A DNA stretch of 64,000 nucleotides from Malania oleifera (Eukaryota; Streptophyta; Magnoliopsida; Santalales; Ximeniaceae), in NCBI RefSeq assembly GCF_029873635.1, contig NC_080420.1, positions 52,281,457 through 52,345,456 on the forward strand, read 5' to 3'. Shown here one piece after another: positions 1 through 10,978 of the stretch (position 1 is the first letter of the stretch; every line of letters starts with the position of its first letter). Both the position numbers and the translations under genes were made by a program. The notes under the pieces were generated by a model. The model was not told the DNA's origin. It ran no database searches and saw nothing but the letters and a program-made list of their open reading frames with translations.

Positions 1-1000
1 CCATAAATATCATAGGAGCATTCATCAGACCAAATGGCATAACAAAAAGCTCGTAATGCCCATATCTAGTCCTAAAGGCCGTCTTTGATACATCCTCTGC
101 TCTTACCTTTACCTGATGGTAGCTTGATCTGAGATCAATTTTAGAATATACCCGTGTACCCTGGAGCTGATCAAATAGATCATCTATACGGGGTAAAGGA
201 TACTTGTTCTTGGTTGCTTTATTAATCTCCCTGTAATCTATGCACATCCTTATAGACTCATCCTTCTTCTTCACAAATAGTACTGGAGCTCCCCACGGAG
301 ATACACTAGGTTGTATGAAACCTTTATTAAGTAAATTCTACAACTAATCTTTCAATTTTGCCAACTCCACTAGCGCCATTCGATACGGTGTTGTAGAAAT
401 CAGCGTTGTACCCGAAAGTAGATTAATAGGGAAATCTACCTCACGATCAGGTGGCAGACTTGGTAATTCATCTGGAAACACATCTGTAAAATCTTTCATC
501 ACTGGCATATTAATAAACTTCATTTCATTTTCTGACATTTCCTTCACAAAAGCCATGAACCCCTGATAGTCATTCAAGAGCAGTCTCCTCGCCTGAACAG
601 CTGAAACCATCTGAGGCAGAGATTGCACTCGTGACCCTGTAAATCTGAATTCTAATTTTCTTGGTAGAATGAATATCACTTCCCTCGCACAACAGTCTAT
701 ATTGGCAAAATTAGCTGTTAGCCAATCCATGCCGAAAATGATACAAACCCATACATGTACAGCACCACCAAATCAGCAAATAAAACCCTCCCCTGAATAT
801 CAATTGGACAACCCCGGAGCATCCTATTACACCTCACTGCTGACCCAGTCGGTGTAACCACTAATAATTCAACATCTAATAATTGTGTGTCTGCCCCACA
901 TAATTTAACACACCCCGAAGATATGAACAAGTGTGTGGCACTTGAAGTGTGTGGCACTTGAATCAAATAGTGCAATAACTTTAAATAAAAACATATTAAC
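1..1000 (-). pseudogene. gypsy pol fragment: protease and N-terminal reverse transcriptase
   Basis: Minus strand. A protease remnant (about 1000-720) runs into a typical gypsy protease-end motif MDWLTANFANIDC starting at 730, then the RT linker DVFPDELPSLPPDRE, then RT blocks [22 protein letters not shown] and, at the window edge, [11 protein letters not shown]. The polymerase YxDD box lies beyond the edge. The gene is broken by two in-frame stops (338-340 and 344-346), by a frame change near 725-735, and by a 16-bp tandem duplication (931-962) sitting on the protease active-site stretch, where the catalytic D-S/T-G-A triplet should be. It would have cleaved the polyprotein and copied the element RNA; this copy cannot. 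Confidence 0.85.
931..962. repeat. 16-bp tandem duplication inside the protease remnant
   Basis: The 16-mer GTGTGTGGCACTTGAA occurs twice head to tail (931-946 and 947-962). On the minus strand it falls where the aspartic protease active site is expected and shifts the frame there. Confidence 0.9.
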
Positions 1001-1019
1001 CGTACCTGTCACCACGTCA

Positions 1020-1796
1020 CCGGCTACCTCAGCATCACCTGGTGTTAGAGCAAAGACCCTAGCTAGAGCCATATTCCTCTGCTGGCCTCCACGTGGTGCC
1101 TAGTAGCCTCCTCAAGCAGGTCTAGGAAACTACCACACCTTTTTCATCTCATCTGGTATAATGTGTGAGGCGAAGCAAGATAGTACGAAGAACCTCGCCG
1201 CGTACTGCTACACGGTCTACTATCCCTGCTTCAGATTCAGAAACTCCTTAATCTTAGCTTCCCTAGACGAAGCTAAAAAATACCTATCGAAGAATATCTC
1301 CTTAAACCAATCCCACGTCATAATATCTCCTTAAACCAATCCCACGTCATCTCCACAAGTACTGTCCTCTCCTACTCTAGGAGTTTCACCGCCGACCACC
1401 ACCTTTCGACCTCTCCAGTCAATCTTAGGTAGCAAACAACACCCTCTACTCCTTTGAGCACTGCAGCACTGTAAATATTTTCTTTATCTCCTACACCCAG
1501 TTTTCAGCGACTGCAGGATCAGTTCCTCCTGAGAAAGCCGGAGGATTCATCTTAATGAATTTCTCGATCAAGCTCCCGTGGCCTGCAAAAAAACCACCCG
1601 ACTCCCTAGAATTTCTGACAATTTCGGCCATAACATGCTGTGCCACGCTGCGTAAGACTGCATATGAATCACCGCTCGTAGCGTCTGAGTGCCCAGCTCC
1701 CTCGTTCCCACTAGCGTGGGCACTACTACCACCAGGGTCTATCCTAAAAAACAAAGAAGTTAACTTAGAACCCCCTTCACTATACATATCATCCAA
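1020..1796 (-). pseudogene. gypsy gag remnant
   Basis: The N-terminal part is an open frame of about 100 codons (1796-1491), rich in Gly/Ser, followed by a stretch ending MNPPAFSGGTDPAVAENWV, which is the usual start of the conserved retrotransposon gag domain (PPxFxGG...AxxW). Downstream, 1490-1020, only scattered gag-like pieces remain, including the 29-bp tandem duplication at 1293-1350. No intact CCHC knuckle was seen. Gag would form the virus-like particle. Assignment rests on the PPAFSGG...ENW motif and on its place between PBS and protease. Confidence 0.7.
1293..1350. repeat. 29-bp tandem duplication in gag remnant
   Basis: Two identical head-to-tail copies (1293-1321 and 1322-1350) of a unit beginning AATATCTCCTTAAACCAATC. 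It breaks the gypsy gag frame on the minus strand. Confidence 0.9.
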
Positions 1797-2045
1797 CCAA
1801 TATAATATTTACTCCTAATTAATTTGTCTCTCATGATCTTAATTCAAGGTTCAATCCTGCAACCTAGATACCCAACCCAACAATAGTTTATCATGACCTT
1901 CCTGAAATCGTCACCCCAAGAAAATCACACAAACCACCATGGAAGTCCTGTATCTAGATTACAAAACCAGACCTCAAATTCCCTTATCCTATACTTTGGT
2001 ATTATTACTACTGCATTCTAAAGTCTACAGAACCTAGTATCCTAG

Positions 2046-2057
2046 GCTCTGATACCA
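2046..2057 (-). other. primer binding site, tRNA-Met type
   Basis: The minus strand reads TGGTATCAGAGC, the common plant retrotransposon site complementary to the 3' end of initiator tRNA-Met. It lies three bases inside the LTR end at about 2061, which sets the element's orientation. Confidence 0.85.
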
Positions 2058-2060
2058 AAC

Positions 2061-3490
2061 TATAACATCCTGCTTATCTTAACATATTATTAAGCATAAA
2101 TAATAATACAGTCCACCCAAACTGGTGGGTAACGGGGACGTATCTGACATTCACAATGGAAAACCTAAGCAGTAGTAAATATAAAATCACATTCTCAAAC
2201 CATAAAATACAATACTAGAGTTAACTATAAACCATCACGTTCTGTACTTAGATCCTAGTTCAACACTTACCCTCCTAATTGGGTAACACATACTTAACTC
2301 AAAGGCAGCCTCGATCCGCCGGTCTTTCTAGATTTCCTGAAAAATTATTTAATGTTGGGGAATGAGACACTTCTCAGTAAGGGAAAATAAACTAAATACA
2401 ATTGTGTGGCAACATGAATATTTGATGCAATTATACATATACAGTACATTTTATATACTTGAAAACATTCATCGTAACATATCTAAATAAACATAATTTT
2501 CATAATTTCTAATAGTTTATACTAATCATGAAATGTCTTATATAACTGATAATACTGAAAAATTCACCCAGGATGCATAGCAAGTTGATGTCATGTATTA
2601 CCCCCCATGATGGGTTGTGCAGCCCGAAGGCAGGACCCGACAATGGCTGGTCGACCACTGCCGAGTCAAAAATGTCTGTAAGTACGATGGGCCCACCACA
2701 CCCTGGTCTGGACTGCCAGGTGAACATCTACAACTCTACATTGAAAGCCACATCGACTATCCATCTCCCACCTCCTCGTGGGGCGGTCAGCACAAATATG
2801 AACATAGATATCTGATATGTATAGTAACGGTACCGTGCTCCTGTAACTGAACTAAACTAACATTCGGGCTTTGATAACATATAATACATGATAATATACT
2901 TATCTAATATAAATAGATTGATAGCATTTTCTAAAATAACATACAAACATAGGGCCTTGTGCCTGTCTCTATGCGTCTAAAAATATGCTTCAGTGCTCAA
3001 ATTGTAGGATATACTCTGAGTGTTGCTTAGCTCACGCTTTTGAGTTGCTCTTTGAAATTCCTCCTTTCTAAATTTCTCTAACTCTCAGCTTGGCAAAGTT
3101 TACTTTTTTGCTTCAATCCTCTTTGCTTCTCTAAATTTTCTCTCTGTTTTGGTAGAACTTTTTTTATGCTTTCTCTCTATTTTTTCTTTCTCCTAATTTC
3201 TGCAGAGTACCCTCTATGCCCTATTTATAGGGAACTAAGGGACCTTTTGGCTCCAATTCTGATCTCCTCTAACAGAATTCCCCTCCACCAGGTAGGGAAA
3301 AAATCCCTTTAACAACACGCATATGTGATTTTTACATTTCATTTCTTATTATTTTGAATTCTAGTTAACTGATTTTGTGTTTTCTGTGCGTAGTTGAACC
3401 TGGTGATTAAGGTGGCAGCTAGGGAATGGAAGGCATGTCTTCTTCCTGTTATTTTTTATTTTTGTATTTTTCTTTTTTCTAAATTGTGAT
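2061..3490 (-). repeat. 5' LTR of the left gypsy element
   Basis: The LTR end next to the PBS reads GCAGGATGTTATA on the minus strand, against GCAGGTCGTCACA in the related LTR ending at 59874, so the terminal CA looks mutated to TA. A TATAAATA box is at 3229-3222 (minus). The block 2360-2830 matches the related LTRs, but the GGCCCGTACG minisatellite found in those is absent. The right boundary is a guess at about 3490; it could be anywhere from 3300 to 3700. Confidence 0.6.
3222..3229 (-). promoter_or_regulatory. LTR TATA box
   Basis: TATAAATA on the minus strand inside a GC-flanked context (CCCTATAAATAGGGC), at the expected place upstream of a short LTR leader. Confidence 0.6.
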
Positions 3491-3911
3491 GTACCCCCGA
3501 GTTGCTTTTCCTTGAAATTATAATTTGTACAAGTATTTCATTTCCATATACCTTACATGTATACTGATGTACCCCCACCCCCTTGTACTGTAACTGCTTT
3601 TGTACAACTTTTCTTTTCTGTAAGTAATTTCCCCCACATATGCTCGCTTGTGCACTTGTGCTTCACACGTGCACACATACCTTGTGATGTTTCTACATCT
3701 TTTGATTTTGACCAAGAGCCAAAATTTTAGTTGACCTATTTTACCCAAGAAAAAAAATGGAGGGTATTCTTAACTACATTGTTTTCAATATTTATGGACC
3801 GGTGAGGGTAGCATCACGGGTTGAATATAGGTACTTTATGAGTTTAACATGAAAAGTCTGGGGGTACTTTATATAGCATAAGTTGGAGATGTTTGCCAAG
3901 TTTAACTTGTG

Positions 3912-4020
3912 GCTTTGGTGAATCTCTCATGGCATCCACAAATAATTTTTTTTACATAGGAATAGTATTCTTTGCATTTTTTTTCGAAGCTTTGTTGAAT
4001 CTTTCATGGCATCCACAAAT
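3912..4020. repeat. spaced 32-bp direct repeat around a copia gag start
   Basis: A 32-bp sequence starting GCTTTGGTGAATCTCTCATG at 3912-3943 recurs at 3989-4020 with two mismatches. The second copy contains the ATG of the copia gag (4006). The surrounding region 3491-4005 otherwise holds no recognisable gene; it is probably the copia leader, but no 5' LTR or PBS was found. Confidence 0.7.
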
Positions 4021-4292
4021 TCATCTTCTTCCACTTCTATTTCTGTAAATTCACATACAATAGATGATTTCACTAATCCCTATTTTCTGCATCACGGGTA
4101 TAATCCTAGCATTGCTTTTGTTACCATACCTCTCACTAAAACAAATTACCATACATGGGGTCGATCCATGATCACTTCTCTTCATGCTAAAAACAAACTA
4201 TCATTTATTGATGGCTCTCTTCCACAACTAGATGTCAATGATCCTCTTCAATTTTCCTGGGGGTGCTACAATTCGTGGTTGTTGCATAGATT
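4006..4292 (+). pseudogene. copia gag, N-terminal fragment
   Basis: Open from the ATG at 4006. After a Ser/Thr-rich start it shows the copia Gag N-terminal pattern: NPYFLHHGYNPSIAFV, then LTKTNYHTWGRSM and a W..CNSWLLH-like stretch. This is the UBN2-type/copia-like N-terminal domain. Homology ends at about 4292 where the TTAGTGACGG array begins; the last codons before the stop at 4317 are array sequence. The rest of gag and most of pol are absent, and the same element resumes only at RNase H (about 8220). Confidence 0.8.
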
Positions 4293-7200
4293 AATGGGTC
4301 TCCCAATCCATCACTAATACCCTAAACTAAACTTTTTCATATTTTTAAAATAAAAACACTATTAGTGCCGGTTTTGAAACCGTCACTAATACCCTATTAT
4401 TAGGGACGGGTCCCCCAATCCGTCACTAATACCCTTAACTAAATTTTTCTATATTTTCTAAACAAAAACACTATTAGTGACGGTTTCAAAACCGTCAATA
4501 ATACCTTATTATTAGTGATAGGTCTCCCAATCCGTCACTAATACCCTTAAATAAAATCTTTTCATATTTTTTAAATAGAAACACTACTAGTGACGGTTTC
4601 AAAATCGTCACTAATACCCTAATATTAGAAACGGGTCTCCCAATCCGTCACTAATAACTTTAACAAAATTTATTTTATATTTTTTAAATAAAAACATTAT
4701 TAGTGATAGTTTCAAAACCGTCACTAATACCCTACTATTAGTGACGGGTCTTCCAATCCGTCACTAATACCCTTAACTAAATTTTTCCTATATTTTTTAA
4801 ATAAAAATACTATTAGTGACAGTTTCAGAACCGTCACTAATACCCTATTATTAGTGACGGTTCTCCCAATCAGTTACTAATACCCTTAACTAAATTTATT
4901 TTATATTTTTTAAAATAAAACCACTATTAGTGACGGTTTCAAAACCGTCACTAATACCCTATTATTGGTGATGGGTCCCCCAATCCGTCACTACTACCCT
5001 TAACTAATTTTTTTTTATATTTTTTAAATAAAAACACTATTAGTGACGGTTTCAAAACCGTCACTAAAACCCTATTATTAGTTACGAGTCTCCCAATCCG
5101 TCACTAATACCCTTAACTAAATTTTTCTTATATTTTTTTAAATAAAAACACTATTAGTGACAGTTTCAAAACCGTCACTGATACCCTATTATTAGTGACA
5201 GGTCTCCCAATCCGTCACTAATACCCTTAACTAAATTTTTTTTTTATATTTTCTAAATAAAAACACAATTAGTGACGGTTTCAAAACCGTCACTAAAACC
5301 CTATTATTAGTGACGGTTCTCCAAATCCGTCACTAATACCCATAACTAAATTCATTTTATTGTTTTTAAGTAAAAATACTATTAGTAACGGTTTCATAAT
5401 CGTCACCAATACCCTATTATTAGTGATAGATCTCCCAATCAGTCACTAATATCATAAACTAAAATTTTTAAAATTTTTTAAATAAAAACATTATTAGTGA
5501 TGGTTTCAAAATGGTCACAAATATCCTATTATTAGTGACGGATCTCCCAATCCGTCATTAATACCCTTAACTAAATTTTTTTATATTTTTTAAATAAAAA
5601 CACTATTTGTGATGGTTTCAAAACAATCACTAATACCCTATTAGTAGTAACAAGTCTCTAAATCCGTTATTAATACCCTTAACTAAATTTATTTTATTGT
5701 TTTTAAATAAAAATACTATTAGTGATGGTTTCAAAATCGTCACTAATACCCTATTATTAGTAACGGGTCTAACAATCAGCCACTAATACCCTAAACTAAA
5801 TTTTTTTATATTTCTTAAATAAAAACACTATTAGTGACGGTTTTAGAACCGTCACTAATACCCTATTATTAGTGACGGGTCTCCCAATCCGTTACAAATA
5901 CCCGTAACTAAATTTTTTTCTATTTTTTAAATAAAAACACTACTAGTGACAGTTTCAAAACTGTCACTAATACTCTATTATTAGTGACGGGTTTCCCAAT
6001 CCGTCAGTAATACAATAAACTAATTTTTTTAATATTTTTAAATAAAAACACTATTAGTGGCAGTTTCAAAACCGTCAATAATACCTTATTATTAGTGACG
6101 GGTTTCCCAATCTGTCCCTAATACCCTAAACTAAATTTTTTTTATATTTTTTAAATAAAAACACTATTAATGAAGGTTTCAAAACCGTCACTAATACCCT
6201 TAAAATATTCTCTCTTTTTTTAATATTTTTTAAATAGAAACACTATTAGTGACGAATTCAAAATCGTTACTAATACCCTTTTATTAGTGACGGGTCTCTC
6301 AATCTGTAACTAATACCTTTAACTATATTTATTTTATATTTTTAAAATAAAAATACGATTAGTGAGGGCTTCAGAATCGTCATTAATACCCTATTATTAG
6401 TGACGGGTTTTCCAATCCGTCATTAATAGCTTTAACAAAATTTATTTTATAGTTTTTAAATAAAAACACTACTAGTGACGGTTTCAAAACCATCACTATT
6501 ACCCTGCTATTAGTGACGGGTCTCCGAATCCATCACTAATACTCTTAACTAAATTTTATTTATATTTTTTAAATAAAAACACTATTAGTGACTGCTTCAG
6601 AACCGTCACTAATACCCTATTATTAGTGATAGGTCTCCCAATCCGTCGCTAATACCCTTAACTAGTTTTTTTAATATTTTTTAAATAAAAAACACTATTA
6701 GTGACGGTTTCAAAACCGTCACTAATACCCTATTATTAGTGACGAGTCTTCCAATCCGTCGCTAATACCCTCAACTAAATTTTTTTTTTTTTAAATAAAA
6801 ACACTATTAGTAAAGGTTTCAAAACCGTCACTTATACCCTATTATTAGTGACGAGTCTCCCAATCCATCACTAATACCCTTAACTAATTTTTTTTAATAT
6901 TTTTTAAATAAAAACACTAAACCGTCACTATTACCCTATTATTATTGATGGGTCTCCCAATCCGTCACTAATACCCTTAACTACATTTATTTTATATTTT
7001 TTTAAGTAAAAACACTATAAGTAAAGTTTTCAAAACCGTCACTAATACCCTATTATTAGTGACGGGTCTCCTAATCCGTCTTTAATACCCTTAACTGTAT
7101 TTATTTTATATTTTTTAAATAAAAACACTATTAGTGACGGTTTCAAAATCGTCCCTAATACCCTATTATTAGTAAGGGGTCTCCTAATCCGTCACTTAAC

Positions 7201-8186
7201 TAAATTTTTTAATATTTTTTCAATAAAAACACTATTAGTGATGGTTTGAAAATCATTACTAATACCCTATTATTAGTGACGGGTCTCCAAATCCGTCACT
7301 AATACCTTTAACTAAATTTATTTTATATTTTTTAAATAAAAAAATTTATTAGTGACGGTTTCAAACCGTCACTAATACCTTACTATTGGTGACGGGTCTT
7401 CCAATACGTCACTAATACCATTAACTAAATTTATTTTATATTTTTTAAATAAAAACACTATTAGTGACAGTTTCAAAACCGTCACTAATGCCCTATTATT
7501 AGTGACAGGTCTCCCAATCTTTCACTAATACCCTTAACTAAATTTCTTTTATATTTTTTTTAAATAAAAACAATATTAGTGACGGTTTCAAAACCGTCAC
7601 TAATACCCTATTATTAGTGATGGGTCTTCCAATCCGTCGCTAATAGCCTTAAGTAAATTTTTTTTTAATATTTTTTAATTAAAAATACTATTAGTGACGG
7701 TTTCAAAACCGTCACTCATACTCTATTATTAGTGACAGGTCTCACAATTCGTTACTAATATCCTTAACTAAATTTTTTTGTATTTTTTAAATAAAAAAAC
7801 ATTATTAGTGACGGTTTCAAAACCGTCACTAATAACCTATTATTAGTGACGGGTTTCCCAATCCGTCACTAATACCCTTAACTAATTGTTTTTTATATAT
7901 TCATAAATATTAGTAGTGATGGTTTGTTAATCGTCACTAATAAGTGACTTTTAGTGACAAATTTAATTCGTCACTGATACCCTAGAATCGTCGCTAATAT
8001 CTTTCCGGAAAAATTTTCGTGCAAAAATTGTTTACCGCGTAGTTTTTAGTGACAACTGCTAAAAACGTCACTAGTGCTTACACTATTAGTGATGGTTCTT
8101 AAAAACCATCACTATTACAAACTTTTAGTGACGAAATTTGAATCGTCACTAATACTTTCGTCCCTAAAAATCAGTTTTTTGTGGTG
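4290..8186. mobile_element. CACTA-type hairpin tandem array, non-autonomous, one terminal repeat left
   Basis: About 32 diverged tandem units with a period near 113 bp. Each unit has two inverted repeats: TTAGTGACGGTTT with AAACCGTCACTAA (almost no loop), and TTAGTGACGG with CCGTCACTAA around a 10-base GTCTCCCAAT-like loop, separated by an AT-rich spacer (TTTTTATATTTTTTAAATAAAAACAC). From 7900 the order loosens into scattered TAGTGACGA boxes and ends in a CACTA-like terminus (minus strand CACCACAAAAAACTGATTTTT). CACTA/En-Spm elements are known to have terminal CACTACAAAAAA and subterminal repeats bound by their transposase. No transposase ORF is present. The left end stops in mid-unit without a terminus, so it is truncated there. 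Confidence 0.75.
8160..8186 (-). repeat. CACTA-like terminal inverted repeat (right end)
   Basis: Reads CACCACAAAAAACTGATTTTT on the minus strand, one base from the CACTACAAAAAA consensus at position 4, directly followed by a GGGACGAAAG/TAGTGACGA subterminal box. No matching left terminus was found near 4290. Confidence 0.65.
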
Positions 8187-8219
8187 AATGTCGACGTTTT
8201 GTTGGAAGATTATTATAAC

Positions 8220-8775
8220 TCACAATCAATAGATCTGGTATTGCTTTCTCTGTTCAAATGCTTACTCGGTTCATGGATACACCACGATTACCCCATCTTC
8301 ATGTTGCTCACCGTGTGGTTCGATATCTGAAATCCTCTCTTAGATAGGGTCTTTTCTTTCCTCTTCATTCATCTCTCAAACTCACTAGTTTTATTGATTC
8401 TGATTAGGCCAGTTGTCTTGACTCTCGTCGCTCGGTTACTGGATTTTGTATTTTTCTTGGTAACTCTCTTGTATCATGGCGATCTAAGAAACAAACTACT
8501 ATATCTCGGTTTTCTGCTAAAGTTGAATACCGTGCTATGACAACTAATTCTTGTGAGCTCACTTGGCTTGTCACTCTCCTTAATGATCTCGGTGTCTCGG
8601 TCTCTTTATCCATTTCATTATTTTGTGATAATCAAGCTGTTATGCACATTGTCTCTAATCCTGTTTTTCATGAAAGAACAAAGCATATAGACATTGACTA
8701 CCACTTGGTTCGAGACAAAGTTCAAGCTAGTTTTTTACATCTTCTTCATGTTTCCACTCATTACTAGTTAGCAGA
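8220..8775 (+). pseudogene. copia RNase H domain remnant
   Basis: Three conserved copia blocks follow in order with stops between them: the RT/RNase H connection (VQMLTRFMDTPRLPHLH, HRVVRYLKSS), then [20 protein letters not shown], then an 8537-8767 frame with [36 protein letters not shown] and [15 protein letters not shown], and finally ADIFTE. These are the RNase H and C-terminal motifs of Ty1/copia pol. The element is the same one whose gag starts at 4006, judged by strand and order. Integrase and RT are missing; the CACTA-type array occupies their place. Confidence 0.85.
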
Positions 8776-8834
8776 TATTTTCACAGAGGTCTTAGGCTCT
8801 AATACTTTCCATCATCTTTTATGCAAGATGGGGG

Positions 8835-9120
8835 TGTTGAATCTTTATACACCACTACCATCTTGAGGGGTCGTATCAGCATTTTCAGATTATCAACATT
8901 TTTTAATTCTATTTCCAGTTACCTGCAGCAGCATCTTTTTAGTTAGCAAAACAGAAGCTGCTGCATTATGGCATTTTTCTATTGGCATGGCAACAAGATT
9001 TTTCCCACTTGACATATAAGTAAACAACAGTTGTAGATATGTTATTATATTATCAATTTATCTTTTTCAGTTTAAGTATTTTTTTTTTAGATATGAATAG
9101 AAGTTAAAATTTTCATTCAT
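8835..9120 (+). repeat. copia 3' LTR (approximate)
   Basis: A polypurine tract AGATGGGGG (8826-8834) is followed at once by TGTTGAATC, a typical copia LTR start, 60 bp after the end of RNase H. The LTR end is put at TTTTCATTCA near 9120; without the 5' LTR this is only likely. Confidence 0.55.
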
Positions 9121-9763
9121 TTTACCAAAATCTTTTTTTTTTTTTTTTTTTCGCATGCCCGTTACATTTCAAGCATGCCAATCAGAGAAATGCATGTACT
9201 CCTTTTACCATCTAAGCTGTCTGTCAACATTTCGTGAAGCAACAGCAATAGCAGTAGAGCAATGAGATTGTTAAAGAATAATCAGTAGACGAGGGACTAA
9301 CTGAGAGGAAGCAACATGCCATATCCGCAAAGCCTTTTACAATTTTTAATAGCAAGTTGGCAACTGGCGTGGGTTGGACGTCGTTGCACTCTCTTGACCC
9401 CAAATTCATTAACCGTTGGAATTCACATCACACCCCAGTTCAAATCTCACTTCCCATAGGCCTCCCCCCCCCCCCCCCCCCCCCAAAAAACTTTTTAACC
9501 GCCATCTTTAGCGTGATTTTTCTAGCCCAGTAGGGAAAAAAGGAGAGGAAAGAGGGGATGTCTTAATTTGGTGGTCCATACATTTGATTTTTCATTTTTT
9601 TGCATTAGAAAAAAAAGAAAAGAAAAGAAAGCCAAGTCAAACTAAAACTTTCGGGTTGTTTAGTTCAGAAGCTAGAGGTATGGAAATCAATATCATAAGA
9701 ACGACAGTCAAACTAAACATTTTGATTTAATTGGCCCTTGCAAACTAGAGATAGAGTGAGAAA

Positions 9764-9768
<5 letters not shown>
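9121..9768. other. no gene seen; homopolymer runs
   Basis: Contains a T run at 9133-9150 and a run of 21 C at 9464-9484. No frame in either strand resembles a known protein. Confidence 0.6.

Positions 9769-9836
<68 letters not shown>
9769..9836. repeat. (AG)n microsatellite
   Basis: About 33 uninterrupted AG units, then degenerate GGAGAG. The long Arg/Glu and Ser/Leu frames that run through it are artefacts of the repeat. Confidence 0.95.
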
Positions 9837-9845
<9 letters not shown>

Positions 9846-9856
9846 GGGAGAGGAGA

Positions 9857-10076
9857 GGGTGTTGCATTTCTAAGCAATATCTTAGTCTTTTCTCGACAGT
9901 TTGGAATTAGAAGTGGAGAGAGAGAGAGAGATGCATTTCTAAACAGTAAATATTTTCCAGACACGTACTCTGTGGAATTGGAGGTGGAGAGAGAGAGAGA
10001 GAGTGAGAGTGTGTGAGGGTCATACATTTTTAAACAGTATCTATCTTAACATTCTATGGAGTAAGAGGTGGGGAGT
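9857..10076. repeat. three diverged ~75-bp repeats, each ending in a GA tract
   Basis: A unit running from GCATTTCTAA through AACAGTA-like sequence to GGAATTRGARGTGG plus (GA)n occurs about three times: near 9864-9932, 9932-10004 and, weakest, 10022-10076. The GA tract of each unit lies at its end, next to the main (AG)n block. Confidence 0.65.
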
Positions 10077-10740
10077 CAAAATCACTCGTGCGTTTCAAAC
10101 AGTTTTTCATGTCGGCGGGCGCCTGAAAATGACTTCTTTTTTATTTTTGGTATTGCTTTTACGTTAGTTCGCCTACTGGGTGATCTTTCCACGTTTGATT
10201 CTTCATGTGAGAACTGAGATAGACCTTTTCCAATACCCTGGCCAATTAGTCCTATATAATAATTAATCTTCTTCTTGATCTATTCTCTCAGCTGTCAAAA
10301 TAAATTGCCATTACACTTTTCTCATCTCCATCCAACCAATGAAGCAATGATATCTGCTTAAAAGCTTTTGCTATTGTATGTAAAATATGCTTGTCCATAT
10401 ATATACTTCTAAAACTATGGTTAGCTTATTCCATTTTCCATCTTTCGTCCTATCAATTCATTCATATCATTCGTATGCTCTGGCAAGTCAACACATTGTG
10501 TGCTAATGTTAGAAAAATTTCAGCATTCGAGTGTCGTATATTTTAGGTTAATGTCAACTGCAGGGTTTAAAAATATCTAAATGTACAGCCAAGTAACTAG
10601 AACCCCCTTAAAAAATTCTTATGTTACTGGATTGGGTACGTGCCTGAATTTTTCACTTACCATAAAAATATAATCATCCCATCCATGGGTATATAAAATT
10701 AATATTGGAGCACTAACTACCCATAATTTCCTACAGTAGT
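10077..10740. other. no gene seen
   Basis: AT-rich sequence without recognisable coding, RNA or transposon signal on either strand. Confidence 0.55.
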
Positions 10741-10778
10741 CCTCAAAACAGTTTTAATTTTTTTTTAAAAAAAAATTT

Positions 10779-10890
10779 ATCTAAGAACATGTTTAATTGT
10801 GGAAAATGATTTTTATTGTTTTATTTTTAAAATTTTCAAGAAAATAAAAAAGATAAAAAATATTATCCACAATTAAACATGTTCTTAGAT
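10779..10890. repeat. MITE-like hairpin
   Basis: The 25-bp arm beginning ATCTAAGAACATGTTTAATT (10779-10803) is repeated perfectly in reverse complement at 10866-10890. The 62-nt loop is itself imperfectly self-complementary, as are the AT-rich flanks, so the fold may extend to roughly 10740-10920. The size and shape fit a palindromic miniature element. No target duplication was identified. Confidence 0.65.
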
Positions 10891-10947
10891 ATTTTATTAA
10901 AAAATTTTCAAAATTACTTTATTTTTTAAATTTTGCAGCATTTGTAA

Positions 10948-10978
<31 letters not shown>

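Larger units (their letters stand above)
1..3490 (-). mobile_element. Ty3/gypsy element, 5' half, entering from the left edge
   Basis: Read on the minus strand the order is LTR (about 3490 to 2061), PBS (2057 to 2046), gag (1796 to about 1020), protease and reverse transcriptase (about 1000 to 1). The window edge cuts off the rest of pol. The LTR is a diverged relative of the two solo LTRs at 30874-33004 and 57670-59874: they share the segment around the TCTCAGTAAG box (plus-strand 2372-2382) and the CCCGAAGGC segment near 2620. The order PR-RT after gag and the tRNA-Met type PBS fit Ty3/gypsy. All reading frames are broken, so it is a fossil copy. The outer (right) LTR boundary was not resolved. 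Confidence 0.8.

Noticed and set aside
2046..2057. tRNA-like sequences at PBS sites (also 20476, 43739, 54361)
   Set aside because: They are only 12-18 nt complements of tRNA 3' ends next to LTRs; no tRNA cloverleaf is present.
4290..8186. Regular spaced repeats that might suggest a CRISPR-like or other repeat-spacer array
   Set aside because: The spacers are as conserved as the repeats, the units are about 113 bp, and the end is a CACTA-type terminus in plant DNA.
9713..10027. Open frames of about 90-100 codons rich in Arg/Glu or Ser/Leu
   Set aside because: They only translate the (AG)n tract and its satellites.
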